Positions 63,006-64,000 of a stretch of DNA of 64,000 bases are shown piece after piece (the stretch's first letter is position 1; each line of letters opens with the position of its first letter). The DNA comes from Pirellulales bacterium (GTDB taxonomy: Bacteria > Planctomycetota > Planctomycetia > Pirellulales > Lacipirellulaceae). The notes under the pieces were generated by a model that saw nothing but the letters and a program-made list of their open reading frames with translations, did no database searches and had not been told where the DNA came from. The stretch is from assembly GCA_028279215.1 (NCBI GenBank), contig JANQOF010000027.1, positions 1 through 64,000 on the forward strand. Reading direction: 5' to 3'. Both the position numbers and the translations under genes were made by a program.

Positions 63006-63524
63006 CTAAGGAGTCTCCCTGGCAGATGGCGGTAGATGGGCATCATCTTACGCTAATCGGATGGCACAGGCGTGGATTCGCCGACCGCAGGATGATCTTG
63101 GCTGAATCATTCACTCGATAGAGAGAAGTATACTCGATGCCTATCGGGTCCGTGTCGATTGTGACAGGAGGTCGTCCCGTTCAAGGTAGCCCAAGTCGGC
63201 GATAGCCTACCTGGGGCGCGAAGCGACGGGATGTCATTGCCGGATGCTACCCACTTGTGACCAGCGTCAAACTGGCGCGGCGGGCGGGTAGCCAGTTGCC
63301 ACCCGGCAGTGGAATGTAGGTACAGACCGAATCGCCGCGGACCCTACAACCTTTCCGCCAGGGAGCCGACATCACTTGGGATGCCGCGATTGGCCAAAAC
63401 CAAAAGGCGATAATTTGCGCCTTTTGGCGAATATCATGGAAAAATCGCAAGGCGGGCTGCATCTATAGTGTGGCCAGCGGCGTTTTTCTCCCAAATTATC
63501 ACCATTTTCGGTCGTGTCACCCAT
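63006..63524. other. 519-bp intergenic region with dispersed repeats
   Basis: Contains GATAGCCTACCTGG (63201-63214), related to 27948-27958 and 14542, and the second copy of the 40-bp repeat (63309-63348). AGGTAG/CTACCT and CCCGT/ACGGG form inverted pairs near 63178-63230. No gene is apparent apart from the sigma factor's leader. Confidence 0.55.
63309..63348. repeat. dispersed 40-bp repeat, copy 2 (35/40 identical to 29873-29912)
   Basis: Core GTAGGTACAGACCGA in a non-coding gap between the serine hydrolase and the sigma-factor gene. Confidence 0.75.
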
Positions 63525-64000
63525 TTGAGCAAAGAAACCAGTAAACAACTGGATGCGGACGCGGCGCGGGCACGCGAACTCGAAGATTCCGTTTGGTCAC
63601 GCTACGTCTCACGGTCCGACGACGAAGCGTTTGCTGAAGTACTCCGCACCTACTACGGGTTAGTTTATACGGTTTGCAGCCGTGTCTTGGGCAACAACCA
63701 CTCGGGGGTCGAGGATGCCGTGCAGGAAACCTTCTGCAAGCTGGCAGCGAATGCAACCTCAATCCATTCGAATCTTGCAAGCTGGCTCCACACCTGCGCG
63801 CTCAATACCGCCCGTGAAATCGTGCGGAAGGATCAGAACCGACGCAAGCGAGAAACACGATGGGCCAGTGAGCGGGCGTTGGCCAACCAGGCAGATGCCG
63901 CATTAGCCAGCGATCTTGACGAAGCGATCACTTCACTCGATGAGTTGGATCGAATAGTTGTTGTGGAGTATTTTCTGGTTGGGCGCTCCCAGACCGAATT
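63525..64000 (+). CDS. ECF RNA polymerase sigma factor, 5' part (cut by window edge)
   Basis: 158 residues are visible and the frame runs off the right edge. It has no ATG near the front; TTG 63525 starts the frame directly before a Glu/Asp-rich N-terminus ('SKETSKQLDADAARARELED'). Region 2 is clear: 'DEAFAEVLRTYYGLVYTVCS', 'VEDAVQETFCKLA' and 'ASWLHTCALNTAREIVRKD', the last being the planctomycete ECF form of the -10-binding helices. A linker of about 35 residues follows, and region 4 begins ('LDELDRIVVVEYFLVGRSQTE'). Such sigma factors guide stress or surface-related gene sets. A C-terminal extension, common in planctomycetes, cannot be seen. Confidence 0.88.
   Translation, partial: MSKETSKQLDADAARARELEDSVWSRYVSRSDDEAFAEVLRTYYGLVYTVCSRVLGNNHSGVEDAVQETFCKLAANATSIHSNLASWLHTCALNTAREIVRKDQNRRKRETRWASERALANQADAALASDLDEAITSLDELDRIVVVEYFLVGRSQTE

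Noticed and set aside
1-64000. CRISPR arrays, IS elements, tRNA or rRNA genes
   Set aside because: No regularly spaced repeats with unique spacers, no transposase-like frames and no tRNA/rRNA-like sequence were seen on reading the window by eye.

Overview
This 64 kb window is chromosomal DNA from a planctomycete, most likely of the Pirellulales. The call rests on gene content: a DUF1501 protein paired with a PSCyt1/DUF1549/DUF1553 cytochrome, a DUF1559 'H-X9-DG' prepilin-like protein, an LEPR-XLL-type N-terminus on a giant surface protein with a dockerin module, several PEP-CTERM proteins (two with HAF repeats), a planctomycete-style ECF sigma factor and M50/HlyD export clusters. The DNA is GC-rich. 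I see no insertion sequence, prophage, CRISPR array, rRNA or tRNA.

Layout. 1-6.4 kb: a leftward export cluster (HlyD fused to two GAF domains, a second HlyD adaptor, and an M50 protease cut by the window edge) diverges from a TolC-like lipoprotein. 6.5-8.2 kb: a zinc-ribbon membrane peptide and a PhoR-like kinase. 8.3-14.5 kb: secreted proteins (two HAF-repeat PEP-CTERM proteins, a propeller-like PEP-CTERM protein, an unknown secreted protein, a membrane LRR protein). 15.1-22.4 kb: sthA, an unknown protein, DUF427, then the DUF1501/PSCyt1 pair. 22.6-27.9 kb: a complete leftward pstS-pstC-pstA-pstB-phoU-phoB operon behind a four-unit TTAACA-like Pho box. 28.0-32.3 kb: a cNMP-binding patatin phospholipase, a hairpin-rich gap, a PEP-CTERM protein and an unknown secreted protein. 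32.3-43.4 kb: a leftward type IV pilus/type II-like operon (pilin, then response regulator, histidine kinase, STAS, PilB, PilC, PilM, PilN, PilO, PilP-like, secretin and a 56-residue protein), facing a divergent HD-GYP phosphodiesterase. 45.9-52.2 kb: the DUF1559 protein and the 1617-residue surface protein. 52.4-55.4 kb: pgsB-pgsC-pgsW for poly-gamma-glutamate. 55.5-56.6 kb: a structured leader, two small secreted Cys-rich proteins (one metallothionein-like) and a strong terminator. 56.7-64 kb: a 941-residue membrane protein, a sigma-54 activator, a 64-residue protein, a serine hydrolase and the start of an ECF sigma factor.

How it fits together. The Pho locus has transport, PhoU and PhoB but no kinase; the PhoR-like kinase at 6.8 kb is a candidate partner. 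In the pilus operon two-component and STAS genes are joined to the motor genes by ATGA overlaps, and an HD-GYP protein sits next door, so control of pilus activity by phosphorelay and c-di-GMP is plausible. The least familiar pieces are the Cys-rich pair with its possible pseudoknotted leader, the 56-residue gene ending the pilus operon, the Cys-rich tail of the secretin, and the poly-gamma-glutamate locus lacking pgsA. Gene functions are read from motifs only; no database search was possible.
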